Source: Bacteroidales bacterium (lineage in GTDB: Bacteria > Bacteroidota > Bacteroidia > Bacteroidales > UBA932). Taken from it: a DNA stretch of 46,605 nt. The position numbers were made by a program, and so were the translations under genes. Each line of letters begins with the position of its first letter. The stretch's first letter is position 1. The notes beneath the pieces were generated by a model. It made no database searches. It was given only the letters and a program-made list of their open reading frames with translations, and was not told the DNA's origin. Positions 36,901 to 45,040 of the stretch are shown here, one piece after another. The stretch spans positions 1 to 46,605 of the forward strand of contig JAFRVZ010000006.1 in the NCBI GenBank assembly GCA_017438265.1, written 5' to 3'.

Positions 36901-37678
36901 GGGCACGAACTGCGACTATGACACGGCGAAAGCCGTCCGCTGCGCCGGCGCCGAGGTCCGCATCCACGTTTTCCGCAACCTGACGGAAGCGGACGTGAAC
37001 CGCTCCATCGACGAGATGGCGGAACACCTCGCCCAGTGCCACATCCTCGCGCTCTGCGGCGGCTTCTCCGCCGGCGACGAGCCGGACGGCAGCGGCAAGT
37101 TCATCGCCACGGTCCTCCGCAACGCCCGCGTCAGCGCCGCCGTCAAGGCCCTGCTGGCCCGCGAAGGCCTCGTCCTCGGCATCTGCAACGGCTTCCAGGC
37201 CCTCCTCAAGAGCGGCTTCCTGCCGTATGGCGACCCGGACAAGCTGACGGCAGATTCGCCGACCATCTTCCGCAACGACATCAACCGCCACGTCTCCCAG
37301 ATGGTCACGACCGCCGTCGCCTCGACGGCCTCCCCGTGGCTGGCGGGCTTCCGCCCGGGCGACCTCCATACGATCGCCGTGAGCCACGGCGAGGGCAAGG
37401 TCGTCGTCAGCGAGGCGGAGGCGCGCGGCCTCTTCGCCCGCGGCCAGGTGGCCTTCCGCTATGCCGATCCGGTCTCCGGCGAGCCGACGATGGCTTCGCC
37501 CGCCAACCCGAACGGCTCCTGCTACGCCATCGAGGGCCTGCTGAGCCCCGACGGCCGCATCCTCGGCAAGATGGGCCACACCGAACGCTATGAAACGAAC
37601 CTTTTCAAGAACATCGCAGGCACGAAGGAACAGACCCTGTTCACGAATGCCGTTAACTACTTCAAACAAGGGAAATGA
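33959..37678 (+). CDS. purL: Phosphoribosylformylglycinamidine synthase, single-chain form
   Basis: The 1,239-aa FGAM synthase contains the N-terminal PurS-like part, two AIR-synthetase-like halves (TYWSDHCRHTTF near 217-228, KNETHNHPTEIEPFGGAST as two adjacent blocks, IGGKDSMSGTF) and a C-terminal glutaminase from about 970. That domain has an intact triad candidate: Cys1076 in GICNGFQ and His/Glu in MGHTERY. It therefore remains glutamine-dependent, unlike CarA and PurF in this operon. The ATG at 33959 gives the expected start (MTQTRRIFVEKNP); an upstream ATG inside purE is rejected. It overlaps purC by 4 bp. Confidence 0.95.
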   Translation: MTQTRRIFVEKNPAFRVEAESLRSEFNENLSLDLKTLRYLNVYDLRGFSDELLEACRYGVFGEVVTDTVTDSFPLEGRRYLAVEYIPGQFDQRASSAVDCVHLIDPAADVRVKSARLLVFDDDLSDADLEKIRHYYINVVESREKDLSKLDFSEQADVKPLADMTGFTAMEEQDLAPFCKAWGLAMNTDDLREVVRYFRTEGREPTETELRILDTYWSDHCRHTTFTTRLESVSVEDSFLRDELEGTLRELDRVRVELGRRDRSLCLMEIATIGARYLRTTGRLDNLEQSEENNACSIFVDVDVDGKTERWLLQFKNETHNHPTEIEPFGGASTCLGGAIRDPLSGRAYVYQAMRVTGAGDIWKPVAETLPGKLPQRVISRKAAAGYSSYGNQVGLATTHVREIFHPGYTAKRLEVGAVVGAVKAENVRRESPAPGDVILLLGGRTGRDGIGGATGSSKEHTEASLETCGSEVQKGNAPEERKIQRLFRRPEVTRLIKKSNDFGAGGVSVAIGELADGLDIWLDRVPTKYSGLNPTELAISESQERMAVVVEAKDRAAFERWCALDNIEVTHVADVTDRGRMRMFYHGATVADLARSFIDSAGAPHFSSACIAAVEDRDPFVQEPEGETLEARFRSVLRSPNVTSQKGLIENFDSTIGRSTVLMPFGGRLQASETQVSVQKLPVDGYTDTSSMMAFGYNPYLASWSPYHGAAYAVVEACTKLVAAGADWSGMRFSYQEYFERMSADPRSWGKPLSALLGALKMQLALGLPSIGGKDSMSGTFEDINVPPTLIAFGINTVGASQVISTDFKQPGDRIYLVRHTPLPNRMPDTDRLKENWNAVLNAIRAGKVCAGWSVGFGGVAEALAKMAFGNRLGVEVNVGERDLFALNYGSIVLESSEALTDPGFELLGYVTDGRFVVNGQDMPLESLQEACEIPFSKVYPARVPAASEAMLPTPAETPAAVTYHGPKVECPVVYLPVFPGTNCDYDTAKAVRCAGAEVRIHVFRNLTEADVNRSIDEMAEHLAQCHILALCGGFSAGDEPDGSGKFIATVLRNARVSAAVKALLAREGLVLGICNGFQALLKSGFLPYGDPDKLTADSPTIFRNDINRHVSQMVTTAVASTASPWLAGFRPGDLHTIAVSHGEGKVVVSEAEARGLFARGQVAFRYADPVSGEPTMASPANPNGSCYAIEGLLSPDGRILGKMGHTERYETNLFKNIAGTKEQTLFTNAVNYFKQGK

Positions 37679-38403
37679 ACCAGATTGAGAAGAGAGAACT
37701 CCTGTTCGACGGCAACGAAAAGCAGATTTTCGCGACCGACCAGCCGGATAAGGTCATCATCCATTACAAAGATGTGACCACCGCCTACGGCGGCATCAAG
37801 CGCGCCCGCTTCAAGGGAATCGGGTGCCTGAACAACAAGATTTCCGCCATCCTTTTCACGGAACTGGAGAAGGCGGGCCTCGAGACCCATTTCCTCGGCC
37901 TGGTGGGGGAGCGTGAGCAGCTCTGCCGCCGGATTGCCTGGGTCGACCTGGTCGCCGTCTGCCACAACCGGGTCGTCGGCAGCCTGGCCCACCGCCTCGG
38001 CGTCGAGGAAGGCTACACCCCCGGAAACACCATCGTCGACCTGCGCTACAACACCGACGAGCTCGGCAATCCGCTGATCAACGACGACCAGGCGGTCGCC
38101 ATCGGCCTCGTCAGCTACGACGAGCTGAAGTACATCTACGCCACGGTCCACAAGGCCAACGAAGTGCTGACGGAACTCTTCCGCAAGGCCGGCATCAGCC
38201 TGGTCGACTTCAAGATGGAGTTCGGCCGCGTGCCGGAGGACGGCCACCTCATCATCTCCGACGAGCTCAGCCCGGACCGCTGCCGGCTCTGGGACCTCGA
38301 GACGGGAGAGCAGTTCGACAAGGACCGCTTCCGCCACGACCTCGGAGACATCTATCAGGGTTATGAAATCGTGTTGAACCGCCTGGAAGGCAAAAAGGAC
38401 TGA
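37675..38403 (+). CDS. purC: SAICAR synthetase
   Basis: The 242-aa enzyme joins aspartate to CAIR. Recognisable blocks are KRELLFDGNEKQIF (phosphate-loop region), DVTTAYGGIKRARFKGIG (product-binding region, altered from the usual D-x-SA-F), VDFKMEFGR near 182-190 and LIISDELSPDRCRLWD near 197-212. It overlaps purL by 4 nt and precedes purF by 4 bp. Length is typical of the bacterial enzyme. Confidence 0.92.
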   Translation: MNQIEKRELLFDGNEKQIFATDQPDKVIIHYKDVTTAYGGIKRARFKGIGCLNNKISAILFTELEKAGLETHFLGLVGEREQLCRRIAWVDLVAVCHNRVVGSLAHRLGVEEGYTPGNTIVDLRYNTDELGNPLINDDQAVAIGLVSYDELKYIYATVHKANEVLTELFRKAGISLVDFKMEFGRVPEDGHLIISDELSPDRCRLWDLETGEQFDKDRFRHDLGDIYQGYEIVLNRLEGKKD

Positions 38404-38407
38404 TACT

Positions 38408-39772
38408 ATGGGAGTTATAGCTGTATATGGAGTTGAGGGCGCGGCCCGGGTCATGTATTCCGGCCTGCATATGCTGCAGCACCGCGGCCAGGAAGGCGCC
38501 GGCATGGTCGTCTTCGACCAGGGCGGAAAAGGCGTCCACCACCGGGGTCTCGGCCTCGTCAGCGAAGTCTTCGGACATTCGCCCTTCCTGAAGCAGGAGG
38601 GGAGCATCGGCATCGGCGGCACGCAGTACGCCAACGCCGCCAAGGGCGGACTGGACAACGTCCAGCCGCTGTTCTTCCAGCACAAGTCCGGCGATTTCGC
38701 CGTCGCCGGAGACGGCAACCTGGTCAACTACCGCCAGATCAAAGACTACCTCGAGAACCGGGGATCCATTTTCCATACGTCGACCGACGCGGAGCTGCTC
38801 GCGAACCTGATCAAGAAGACGAGCAGCGAGGCGCGCATCTACCACATCGTCTGCGCCCTCAATATGATGGAAGGCGGTTTTGCCTTCGTCATCCTGACGA
38901 AGAACCGCATCTACGCCTGCCGTGACAAATACGGCATCAAGCCGCTCTGCATCGGCCGCCTCGGCAACGGCTATGTCGTCGCCAGCGAGAGCTGCGCCTT
39001 CGACTACATCGGTGCGACGATGCTGCGCGACGTCGCCCCGGGCGAGGTCGTGACCATCGACGACCATGGCCTCCGCTCGCGCCAGTATTCGAAATTCCAG
39101 CGCCGGATGATGTGCGGCATGGAGTACATCTACCTTGCCCGCCCGGACAGCGACATCGACGGCTGCAACGTCCACGCCTTCCGCAAGGAATCCGGACGCC
39201 GCCTCTACCGCGAGCAGCCGGCCGAGGCCGACATTGTGGTCGGCGTGCCGGACTCCAGCCTCAGCGCCGCGATCGGCTACGCCGAGGAGAGCGGCATCCC
39301 GTACGAGATGGGCCTTGTCAAGAACCGCTACGTGGCCCGCACCTTCATCATGCCGGTCCAGGAGGACCGCATGCGGGTGGTCCACCTCAAGCTTTCCGCG
39401 GTCCGCAGCATCGTGAGCGGCAAGCGCATCGTGATGGTGGACGACTCGATCGTGCGCGGCACGACATCCCTCCAGATCGTGAACCTGCTCCGGGAAGCGG
39501 GCGCCAAGGAAGTCCACGTGCGCATCGCCAGCCCGATGATGAAGCATCCCTGCTACTACGGCGTCGACACCCCGACCGAGGAGGAGCTCCTCTGCTCCCA
39601 CCGCGACCTCGAGGAGGCCCGCAAGGCCATCGGCGCCGACTCGCTCGGCTACCTGAGCTGCGAAGGCGCGGTCGCCTCCAGCTTCGGCTGCTCGGATCTC
39701 TGCCTCGCCTGCTTCAACGGCAATTATCCGACGGCCCTCTACCAGATGGAATATGAACAAGACGAAGAATAA
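38408..39772 (+). CDS. purF: Amidophosphoribosyltransferase lacking the glutaminase cysteine
   Basis: The 454-aa protein aligns with B. subtilis-type PurF along its length: [17 protein letters not shown] (17-33), [34 protein letters not shown], and the PRPP loop [13 protein letters not shown]. [4Fe-4S] ligand Cys candidates are kept in [15 protein letters not shown] and CSDLCLACF. The Ntn glutaminase is altered: MGVIAVYG replaces the processed CGVxGIxG, so the catalytic N-terminal Cys is absent and no propeptide is seen. The conserved Arg of VRYATAG is Gln73, and the Asn of HNGNL is Asp102. Asp127 is kept. The enzyme probably makes phosphoribosylamine from PRPP and free ammonia. No upstream in-frame start restores a Cys. 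Confidence 0.9.
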   Translation: MGVIAVYGVEGAARVMYSGLHMLQHRGQEGAGMVVFDQGGKGVHHRGLGLVSEVFGHSPFLKQEGSIGIGGTQYANAAKGGLDNVQPLFFQHKSGDFAVAGDGNLVNYRQIKDYLENRGSIFHTSTDAELLANLIKKTSSEARIYHIVCALNMMEGGFAFVILTKNRIYACRDKYGIKPLCIGRLGNGYVVASESCAFDYIGATMLRDVAPGEVVTIDDHGLRSRQYSKFQRRMMCGMEYIYLARPDSDIDGCNVHAFRKESGRRLYREQPAEADIVVGVPDSSLSAAIGYAEESGIPYEMGLVKNRYVARTFIMPVQEDRMRVVHLKLSAVRSIVSGKRIVMVDDSIVRGTTSLQIVNLLREAGAKEVHVRIASPMMKHPCYYGVDTPTEEELLCSHRDLEEARKAIGADSLGYLSCEGAVASSFGCSDLCLACFNGNYPTALYQMEYEQDEE

Positions 39773-39776
39773 GAGT

Positions 39777-40808
39777 ATGGCAAAAACCTACGAAAAAGCG
39801 GGAGTGAATCTCGAGGCGGGATACGAAGTGGTCCGCCGGATCAAGCAGCACGTCGCCTCCACGGCCCGGAAGGGCTCGATGGGCGGTATCGGCTCCTTCG
39901 GGGGCATGTTCGACCTTTCGGCGCTCGGCATCCGCGAGCCGGTCCTGGTCAGCGGCACCGACGGCGTCGGCACGAAGCTCAAGATCGCCTTCGCGATGGA
40001 CAAGCACGACACGATCGGCATCGACGCCGTCGCGATGTGCGTCAACGACGTTCTTGCGCAGGGCGCGGAGCCGCTCATTTTCCTGGATTATGTCGCGATC
40101 GGCCACAATGTTCCCGAGAAGGTCGAGGCGATCGTGAAGGGCGTCGCGGAAGGATGCCGCCAGGCGGGCTGCGCCCTTGTGGGCGGCGAGACCGCCGAGA
40201 TGCCGGGCATGTACGGCGGGGGAGAGTATGACATCGCCGGCTACACGACCGGCGTGGTCGAGAAATCCCGCCTGATCGACGGCAGCAAGGTCAAGGCCGG
40301 CGACATGCTCGTCGGCATCGCTTCGACGGGCGTCCACTCCAACGGCTTCAGCCTGGTCCGCAAGATTGTCGCGGACGCCGGACTCAGCTATACGGACAAG
40401 GTTCCCGAATTCGGCGGCGCGACCCTCGGCGAGACCCTGCTGACCCCGACGCGCATCTATGTCCGGCAGGTGCTGGACGTGATCCGGCAGTGCGACGTCC
40501 ACGCCATCGCCCACATCACGGGCGGCGGTTTCGACGAGAACATCCCGCGCGTGCTGCACGACGGCCAGGGCATCGAGGTGGAGGAAGGAACCTGGGAGAT
40601 CCTCCCGGTCTTCCGGATGCTCGAGCGCTGGGGCGGCGTCCCGCACCGGGAGATGTTCAACATCTTCAACATGGGCATCGGCATGGTCGTGGTCCTCGAT
40701 CCCGCGGAAGCGCAGAAAGCCATCGCCATCCTGGCGTCCCACGGCGAGAAGGCTTCCGTCATCGGCCGCGTGACCGACGTCCCCGGCGTCAACATCGTCC
40801 TGCAGTGA
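39777..40808 (+). CDS. purM: Phosphoribosylformylglycinamidine cyclo-ligase (AIR synthetase)
   Basis: The 343-aa enzyme closes the imidazole ring. Blocks are [15 protein letters not shown] at the N-terminus, [14 protein letters not shown] near 60-73, [20 protein letters not shown] as two adjacent parts, [12 protein letters not shown] near 136-147 and [15 protein letters not shown]. The ATG at 39777 (MAKTYEKAG) is preferred; an ATG at 39753 inside purF would add eight residues. It overlaps purN by 4 nt. Confidence 0.94.
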   Translation: MAKTYEKAGVNLEAGYEVVRRIKQHVASTARKGSMGGIGSFGGMFDLSALGIREPVLVSGTDGVGTKLKIAFAMDKHDTIGIDAVAMCVNDVLAQGAEPLIFLDYVAIGHNVPEKVEAIVKGVAEGCRQAGCALVGGETAEMPGMYGGGEYDIAGYTTGVVEKSRLIDGSKVKAGDMLVGIASTGVHSNGFSLVRKIVADAGLSYTDKVPEFGGATLGETLLTPTRIYVRQVLDVIRQCDVHAIAHITGGGFDENIPRVLHDGQGIEVEEGTWEILPVFRMLERWGGVPHREMFNIFNMGIGMVVVLDPAEAQKAIAILASHGEKASVIGRVTDVPGVNIVLQ

Positions 40809-41365
40809 AGAAGTTAGCGGTCTTTGCCAGCGGAGAGGGCACGAACTTCGAGGCCATCGCCCGCGCCTGCACCGACGGCGTCCTGGCGGCGGAAGTGGTC
40901 TTGCTGGTGTGCGACAAGCCCGGTGCGCCCGTCGTCGAAAAAGCGGTGCGCCTCGGCATCGACACCTTCGTCTTTTCTCCCCGCGATTATGCGGACAAGG
41001 CCGCCTTCGAGACGGAGATCGTGCGGGCCCTGGATGCCCGGAAAGTGGACCTGGTCTGCCTGGCGGGCTATATGCGCATCATCGGGGACACGCTCCTCGG
41101 CGCCTACGCCGGCCGGATGGTCAACATCCATCCGTCCCTGCTTCCCGCCTTCCGCGGCGCCCACGCCGTCGAACAGGCGGTCGCCTACGGCGTAAAAGTG
41201 TACGGCATCACGGTCCACTGGGTCAGCCCCGAACTGGACGGCGGAAAGATTATCGCCCAGCGTGCCTTCGAATACGACGGGAACGACCCCGCGGAGGTCC
41301 ACCGCCTCGGCCAGCAGATCGAGCATGTTTTATATGTAGAAACAATAGCGAAATTGATACAATGA
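40805..41365 (+). CDS. purN: GAR formyltransferase, folate-dependent
   Basis: The 186-aa enzyme transfers formyl from 10-formyl-THF to [19 protein letters not shown] near 6-21 binds GAR. The catalytic Asn-His of [16 protein letters not shown] and the Asp of [13 protein letters not shown] are kept. The start is a GTG at 40805 overlapping the purM stop (GTGA); longer frames from 40490 run through purM and are not real. It overlaps purH by 4 nt. A formate-dependent PurT is encoded at 45004-46194, so two routes exist for the same step. Confidence 0.92.
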   Translation: MKKLAVFASGEGTNFEAIARACTDGVLAAEVVLLVCDKPGAPVVEKAVRLGIDTFVFSPRDYADKAAFETEIVRALDARKVDLVCLAGYMRIIGDTLLGAYAGRMVNIHPSLLPAFRGAHAVEQAVAYGVKVYGITVHWVSPELDGGKIIAQRAFEYDGNDPAEVHRLGQQIEHVLYVETIAKLIQ

Positions 41366-42891
41366 GAGCATTAGTCAGTGTCAGCGACAAGACCGGCCTC
41401 GTGGAATTCGTCCGGGGCCTTGTGGACCTCGGGTGGGAGATCATCGCCACCGGCGGTACCCAGAAACTCCTGGAGAACAACGGAGTCAAAACCATCGGAA
41501 TCAGTGAAGTAACCGGTTTCCCGGAGATTTGCGACGGCCGCGTGAAGACCCTGCACCCGAAGGTGCACGGCGGCATCCTCGCGCGCCGCGACGTCCCCGC
41601 CCACATGGAGACCCTGAAGGAGAACGGCATCGAGACGATCGAGCTGGTCTGCGTGAACCTCTATCCGTTCCGCCAGACCATCGCGAAACCGGATGTCACG
41701 ATGGAGGATGCCATCGAGAACATCGACATCGGCGGCCCTTCGATGGTGCGCAGCGCCGCGAAGAACTGGAAGGACGTGACGATCGTCTGCGATCCCGGCG
41801 ATTACGGAACCGTCCTCGCGGAGCTTCGCGAGAAAGGGACGACCAGCCCGGAAACCCGCCTGAAGCTTTCCGCGAAGGCCTACACCCACACCGCCGAGTA
41901 CGACGCCTGCATCGCGACGTATATGCGGAAAGTCGCCGGGCTGAATGAGAAGCTGTTCCTGGAGTACGATCTGAAGCAGGGCCTCCGCTACGGCGAGAAC
42001 CCCCACCAGAGCGCCAATTTCTACGCCGCCCTGGAGCCGGCCCCGTTCTCCCTGGCCTTCGCCCGCCAGATCCAGGGCAAGGAGCTGTCCTACAACAACA
42101 TCCAGGACGCCAATGCGGCCCTGAACGTGCTCCGCGATTTCAAGGAGCCTTTCTGCGTGGCCCTGAAGCATATGAATCCCTGCGGCGCTGCCGTGGGAAA
42201 CACGATCGAGGAGGCCTGGCAGGCCGCCTATGAGGCCGACAAGGTCAGCATCTACGGCGGTATCGTCGGCGTGAACCGCGAGCTGACCGCCGAGGTCGCG
42301 CTCGGGATGAAGCCCATCTTCCTGGAGATCGTGATCGCCCCGTCCTATACGCCGGAGGCCCTGGAGATCCTCTCCGCCAAGAAGAACCTCCGCGTGATGC
42401 AGGTCAATATGACCCGCACGGACGAGCCTGTTCCGCAGTACATCAGCGTGAACGGCGGCCTGCTGGCCCAGCAGCTCGACACGCAGGTCGAGGAGGTCGT
42501 CCCTCAGATGTGCGTGACCCGCGTGCAGCCGACGGACGCGCAGCTCGCTGACGCCAACTTCGGCTGGAAGATCGTCAAGCACGTGAAGTCCAACGCGATC
42601 GCCGTGGTCCGCGACAACCATACGGTCGGCATCGGTGCCGGCCAGACGAACCGCGTGGGCTCCGCCGAGATCGCCCTGAACGAGGCGAAGAACGCCGGCT
42701 TTACGGAAGGCCTGGTGCTGGCCTCTGACGGCTTCCTGCCGTTCGATGACACCGTCGCCCTGGCCGCCCGCTACGGCGTTACGACCATCGTCCAGCCCGG
42801 CGGCAGCATCCGCGACGAGGATGCCATCCGCAAGGCCGACGAGCTCGGCATCACGATGCTGTTTACCGGAGTACGTCATTTCAAACATTAG
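41362..42891 (+). CDS. purH: Bifunctional AICAR formyltransferase/IMP cyclohydrolase
   Basis: The 509-aa protein catalyses the last two steps to IMP. The N-terminal MGS-fold cyclohydrolase has SVSDKTGLVEFV (6-17), TGGTQKLLE, GRVKTLHPKVHGGIL near 59-73 and NIDIGGPSMVRSAAKN. The C-terminal formyltransferase has LRYGENPHQSA near 209-219, YNNIQDANAAL, KHMNPCGAAVG near 269-279 (catalytic Lys-His region) and DGFLPFDD. The start overlaps purN by 4 nt; a frame from 40909 is spurious. purD follows after 3 bp. Confidence 0.95.
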   Translation: MRALVSVSDKTGLVEFVRGLVDLGWEIIATGGTQKLLENNGVKTIGISEVTGFPEICDGRVKTLHPKVHGGILARRDVPAHMETLKENGIETIELVCVNLYPFRQTIAKPDVTMEDAIENIDIGGPSMVRSAAKNWKDVTIVCDPGDYGTVLAELREKGTTSPETRLKLSAKAYTHTAEYDACIATYMRKVAGLNEKLFLEYDLKQGLRYGENPHQSANFYAALEPAPFSLAFARQIQGKELSYNNIQDANAALNVLRDFKEPFCVALKHMNPCGAAVGNTIEEAWQAAYEADKVSIYGGIVGVNRELTAEVALGMKPIFLEIVIAPSYTPEALEILSAKKNLRVMQVNMTRTDEPVPQYISVNGGLLAQQLDTQVEEVVPQMCVTRVQPTDAQLADANFGWKIVKHVKSNAIAVVRDNHTVGIGAGQTNRVGSAEIALNEAKNAGFTEGLVLASDGFLPFDDTVALAARYGVTTIVQPGGSIRDEDAIRKADELGITMLFTGVRHFKH

Positions 42892-42894
42892 GAT

Positions 42895-44151
42895 ATGAGC
42901 AAGGTATTGGTAGTCGGCGGCGGCGGACGCGAGCACGCCATCGTGGATGCGCTGAGCCGCAGTCCGCAGGTCTCCGAGATTTTCTGCGCCCCCGGCAATG
43001 CGGGGATCGGTGCCCATGCAACGAACGTCCCGCTGAAGGACACCGACGTGGAAGGCCTGAAGGCATTCGCGCTGGAGCACGGGATCGACCTGACTGTCGT
43101 GGGGCCCGAGGTCGCGCTGGCGGCGGGCATCGTGGATGCCTTCCGGGCCGCCGGCCTGCGCATTTTCGGCCACACGAAGGCCGCGGCGCGCATCGAGAGC
43201 AGCAAGGAGTTCGCGAAGGAACTGATGGTCAAATACGGGATTCCCACGGCTTCCTACCGGAGTTTCACCGATTACAGGCAGGCGCTGGCCTATGTTTCCG
43301 GCCGGCCGTTCCCGGCCGTGCTGAAGTACGACGGACTGGCCGCCGGCAAGGGCGTCGTGATCGCCGCCGACCTCGCGGAGGCGGACGCCGCCCTGAAGGA
43401 CATGTTGTTGGACGGCCATTTCGGCGCCGGCAAGGTCGTGGTCGAGGATTATCTGACCGGCCCGGAGTTCTCGTTCATGTGCTTCGTGGACGGGACGCGG
43501 GTGTATCCGATGCCGCTCGCCCAGGACCACAAACGCGCCTTCGACGGCGACAAGGGCCCGAATACCGGCGGCATGGGCGCCTATACGGGACTTTCCTTCA
43601 TCAGCGGCGAGCAGCGCGCGTTCGCCCTGCAGTCGATCCTGCAGCGGACCGCCGATGCGATGGCCGCGGAAGGCTGCCCGCTCAGCGGCGTGCTGTACGG
43701 CGGCCTGATGGCGACGCCGGAGGGGGTCAAGGTGATTGAGTTCAATTGCCGCTTCGGCGACCCGGAGACGGAAGTGGTGCTCCCGCTGCTGGAGAGCGAT
43801 GCCTACGACATTTTCAGCGCCGTCGCGGACGGAAAGGCTCCGGCCTGCGAGCCGCAGTGGAGCACGGATGTGACGATGGGCGTCGTGCTCGCGTCGAAGG
43901 GCTATCCGGGGTCGTATGAGAAGGGCTTCGCGATCCAGGGGCTCCCGCAGGACGGCACGATCGTGTACCACATGGGCACGAAACTCGAGTCCGGCGTCCT
44001 GAAGACCGCCGGCGGCCGCGTCCTGATGTGCATCAACCGCGGCTCCAGCCTCGCCGACGCCGCGGCCCGCACGTACGCCGCCGTCCGCGGCATCGACTGC
44101 CCGGCGCTCTTCTACCGCAGCGATATCGGGCACTGGGAATTGAACAAATAA
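42895..44151 (+). CDS. purD: Phosphoribosylamine-glycine ligase (GAR synthetase)
   Basis: The 418-aa ATP-grasp enzyme couples phosphoribosylamine, the PurF product, to glycine. It has VLVVGGGGREHAI near 3-15, FCAPGNAGIGAHA, GPEVALAAGI, the ATP-grasp FPAVLKYDGLAAGKGVVIA near 141-159, NTGGMGAYTG near 223-232, and EFNCRFGDPETEVVLP near 282-297. The labile phosphoribosylamine makes proximity of purF and purD in one operon meaningful. folD follows after 19 bp. Confidence 0.95.
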   Translation: MSKVLVVGGGGREHAIVDALSRSPQVSEIFCAPGNAGIGAHATNVPLKDTDVEGLKAFALEHGIDLTVVGPEVALAAGIVDAFRAAGLRIFGHTKAAARIESSKEFAKELMVKYGIPTASYRSFTDYRQALAYVSGRPFPAVLKYDGLAAGKGVVIAADLAEADAALKDMLLDGHFGAGKVVVEDYLTGPEFSFMCFVDGTRVYPMPLAQDHKRAFDGDKGPNTGGMGAYTGLSFISGEQRAFALQSILQRTADAMAAEGCPLSGVLYGGLMATPEGVKVIEFNCRFGDPETEVVLPLLESDAYDIFSAVADGKAPACEPQWSTDVTMGVVLASKGYPGSYEKGFAIQGLPQDGTIVYHMGTKLESGVLKTAGGRVLMCINRGSSLADAAARTYAAVRGIDCPALFYRSDIGHWELNK

Positions 44152-44170
44152 TCTGGCAGGAGGAAAGGAT

Positions 44171-45040
44171 ATGGGTTGTCAACTGATTGACGGAAAGAAG
44201 GTGTCGCTGGAGGTGAAGGATGCGCTGAAGGGGAGGATGGCGGCGTTGAAGGAACAATATGGGCGCGTGCCGTGCCTGGCGGTGATCATCGTCGGGGAGA
44301 ATCCGGCGAGCCAGTCGTATGTGCGCGGAAAGGTCAAGGCGTGCGAGTATGTGGGAATGGAGAGCCGGCTCGTGGCGCTGCCGGAGACGGTCTCCGAGGC
44401 GGAGCTGCTCTCGGTCGTGGACGGGCTGAACCGCGATGCGGCCGTGGACGGCGTGCTGGTGCAACTGCCGCTGCCCGCCCATATCGACGAGGACAAGGTC
44501 ATCAACGGAATCGTGCCGGAGAAGGATGTGGACGGGTTCCATCCGCGGAACGTCGCGGACCTCTGGCTCGGGGCGAAATGCACGGTGCCGTGCACGCCGA
44601 AGGGCGTGATGCACCTGCTGGACGCCTACGGAATCGACCCGGCCGGGAAACTGGCGGTCGTCATCGGCCGCAGCAACATCGTCGGAAAGCCGGTCGCAAA
44701 GCTCCTGCTGGACCGCAACGCGACGGTCGTAATGGCCCATTCCCGGACGAAGAACCTCCGCGAACTGACCCTGCAGGCTGACATCCTCGTCGTCGCGGTC
44801 GGCCGCGCGGGCCTGGTGACCGGCGACATGGTGAAGCCGGGCGCCGCCGTGATCGACGTCGGCATCAACCGCGGCGCGGACGGGAAGCTCCACGGGGACG
44901 TGGACTTCGACAGCGCCGCGGCGGTCGCAGGTTATCTGACCCCGGTTCCCGGAGGAGTGGGGCCGATGACCATAGCGATGCTGATGGAAAATACCGTGGA
45001 GTGCTACCTGGGCAGGATTTCAACCTGCAGCTTGGCGTAG
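44171..45040 (+). CDS. folD: Methylene-THF dehydrogenase/methenyl-THF cyclohydrolase
   Basis: The 289-aa bifunctional enzyme makes 10-formyl-THF, the cofactor used by PurN and PurH. Catalytic Tyr and Lys lie in [15 protein letters not shown] near 52-66. [47 protein letters not shown] (NADP-binding) and [14 protein letters not shown] are all present. A strong Shine-Dalgarno AGGAGG precedes the ATG, rare in this window. It closes the pyr-pur operon and overlaps the convergent purT by 37 bp. Confidence 0.95.
   Translation: MGCQLIDGKKVSLEVKDALKGRMAALKEQYGRVPCLAVIIVGENPASQSYVRGKVKACEYVGMESRLVALPETVSEAELLSVVDGLNRDAAVDGVLVQLPLPAHIDEDKVINGIVPEKDVDGFHPRNVADLWLGAKCTVPCTPKGVMHLLDAYGIDPAGKLAVVIGRSNIVGKPVAKLLLDRNATVVMAHSRTKNLRELTLQADILVVAVGRAGLVTGDMVKPGAAVIDVGINRGADGKLHGDVDFDSAAAVAGYLTPVPGGVGPMTIAMLMENTVECYLGRISTCSLA

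Noticed and set aside
34049-37669. 1,206-codon open frame antisense to purL, and similar ones at 22357-25188, 41371-44133, 7473-9566 and 11637-13343
   Set aside because: Each lies fully opposite genes of clear family, with no family motifs of its own.
38408-38420. PurF missing Cys explained by a mis-called start
   Set aside because: Codons just upstream in the same frame encode no Cys before they enter purC, and Gln73 and Asp102 are changed too, so the Cys loss fits a coherent pattern.
40490-40804. Longer purN start inside purM
   Set aside because: Residues before the GTG at 40805 are an out-of-frame reading of purM and unlike any PurN.
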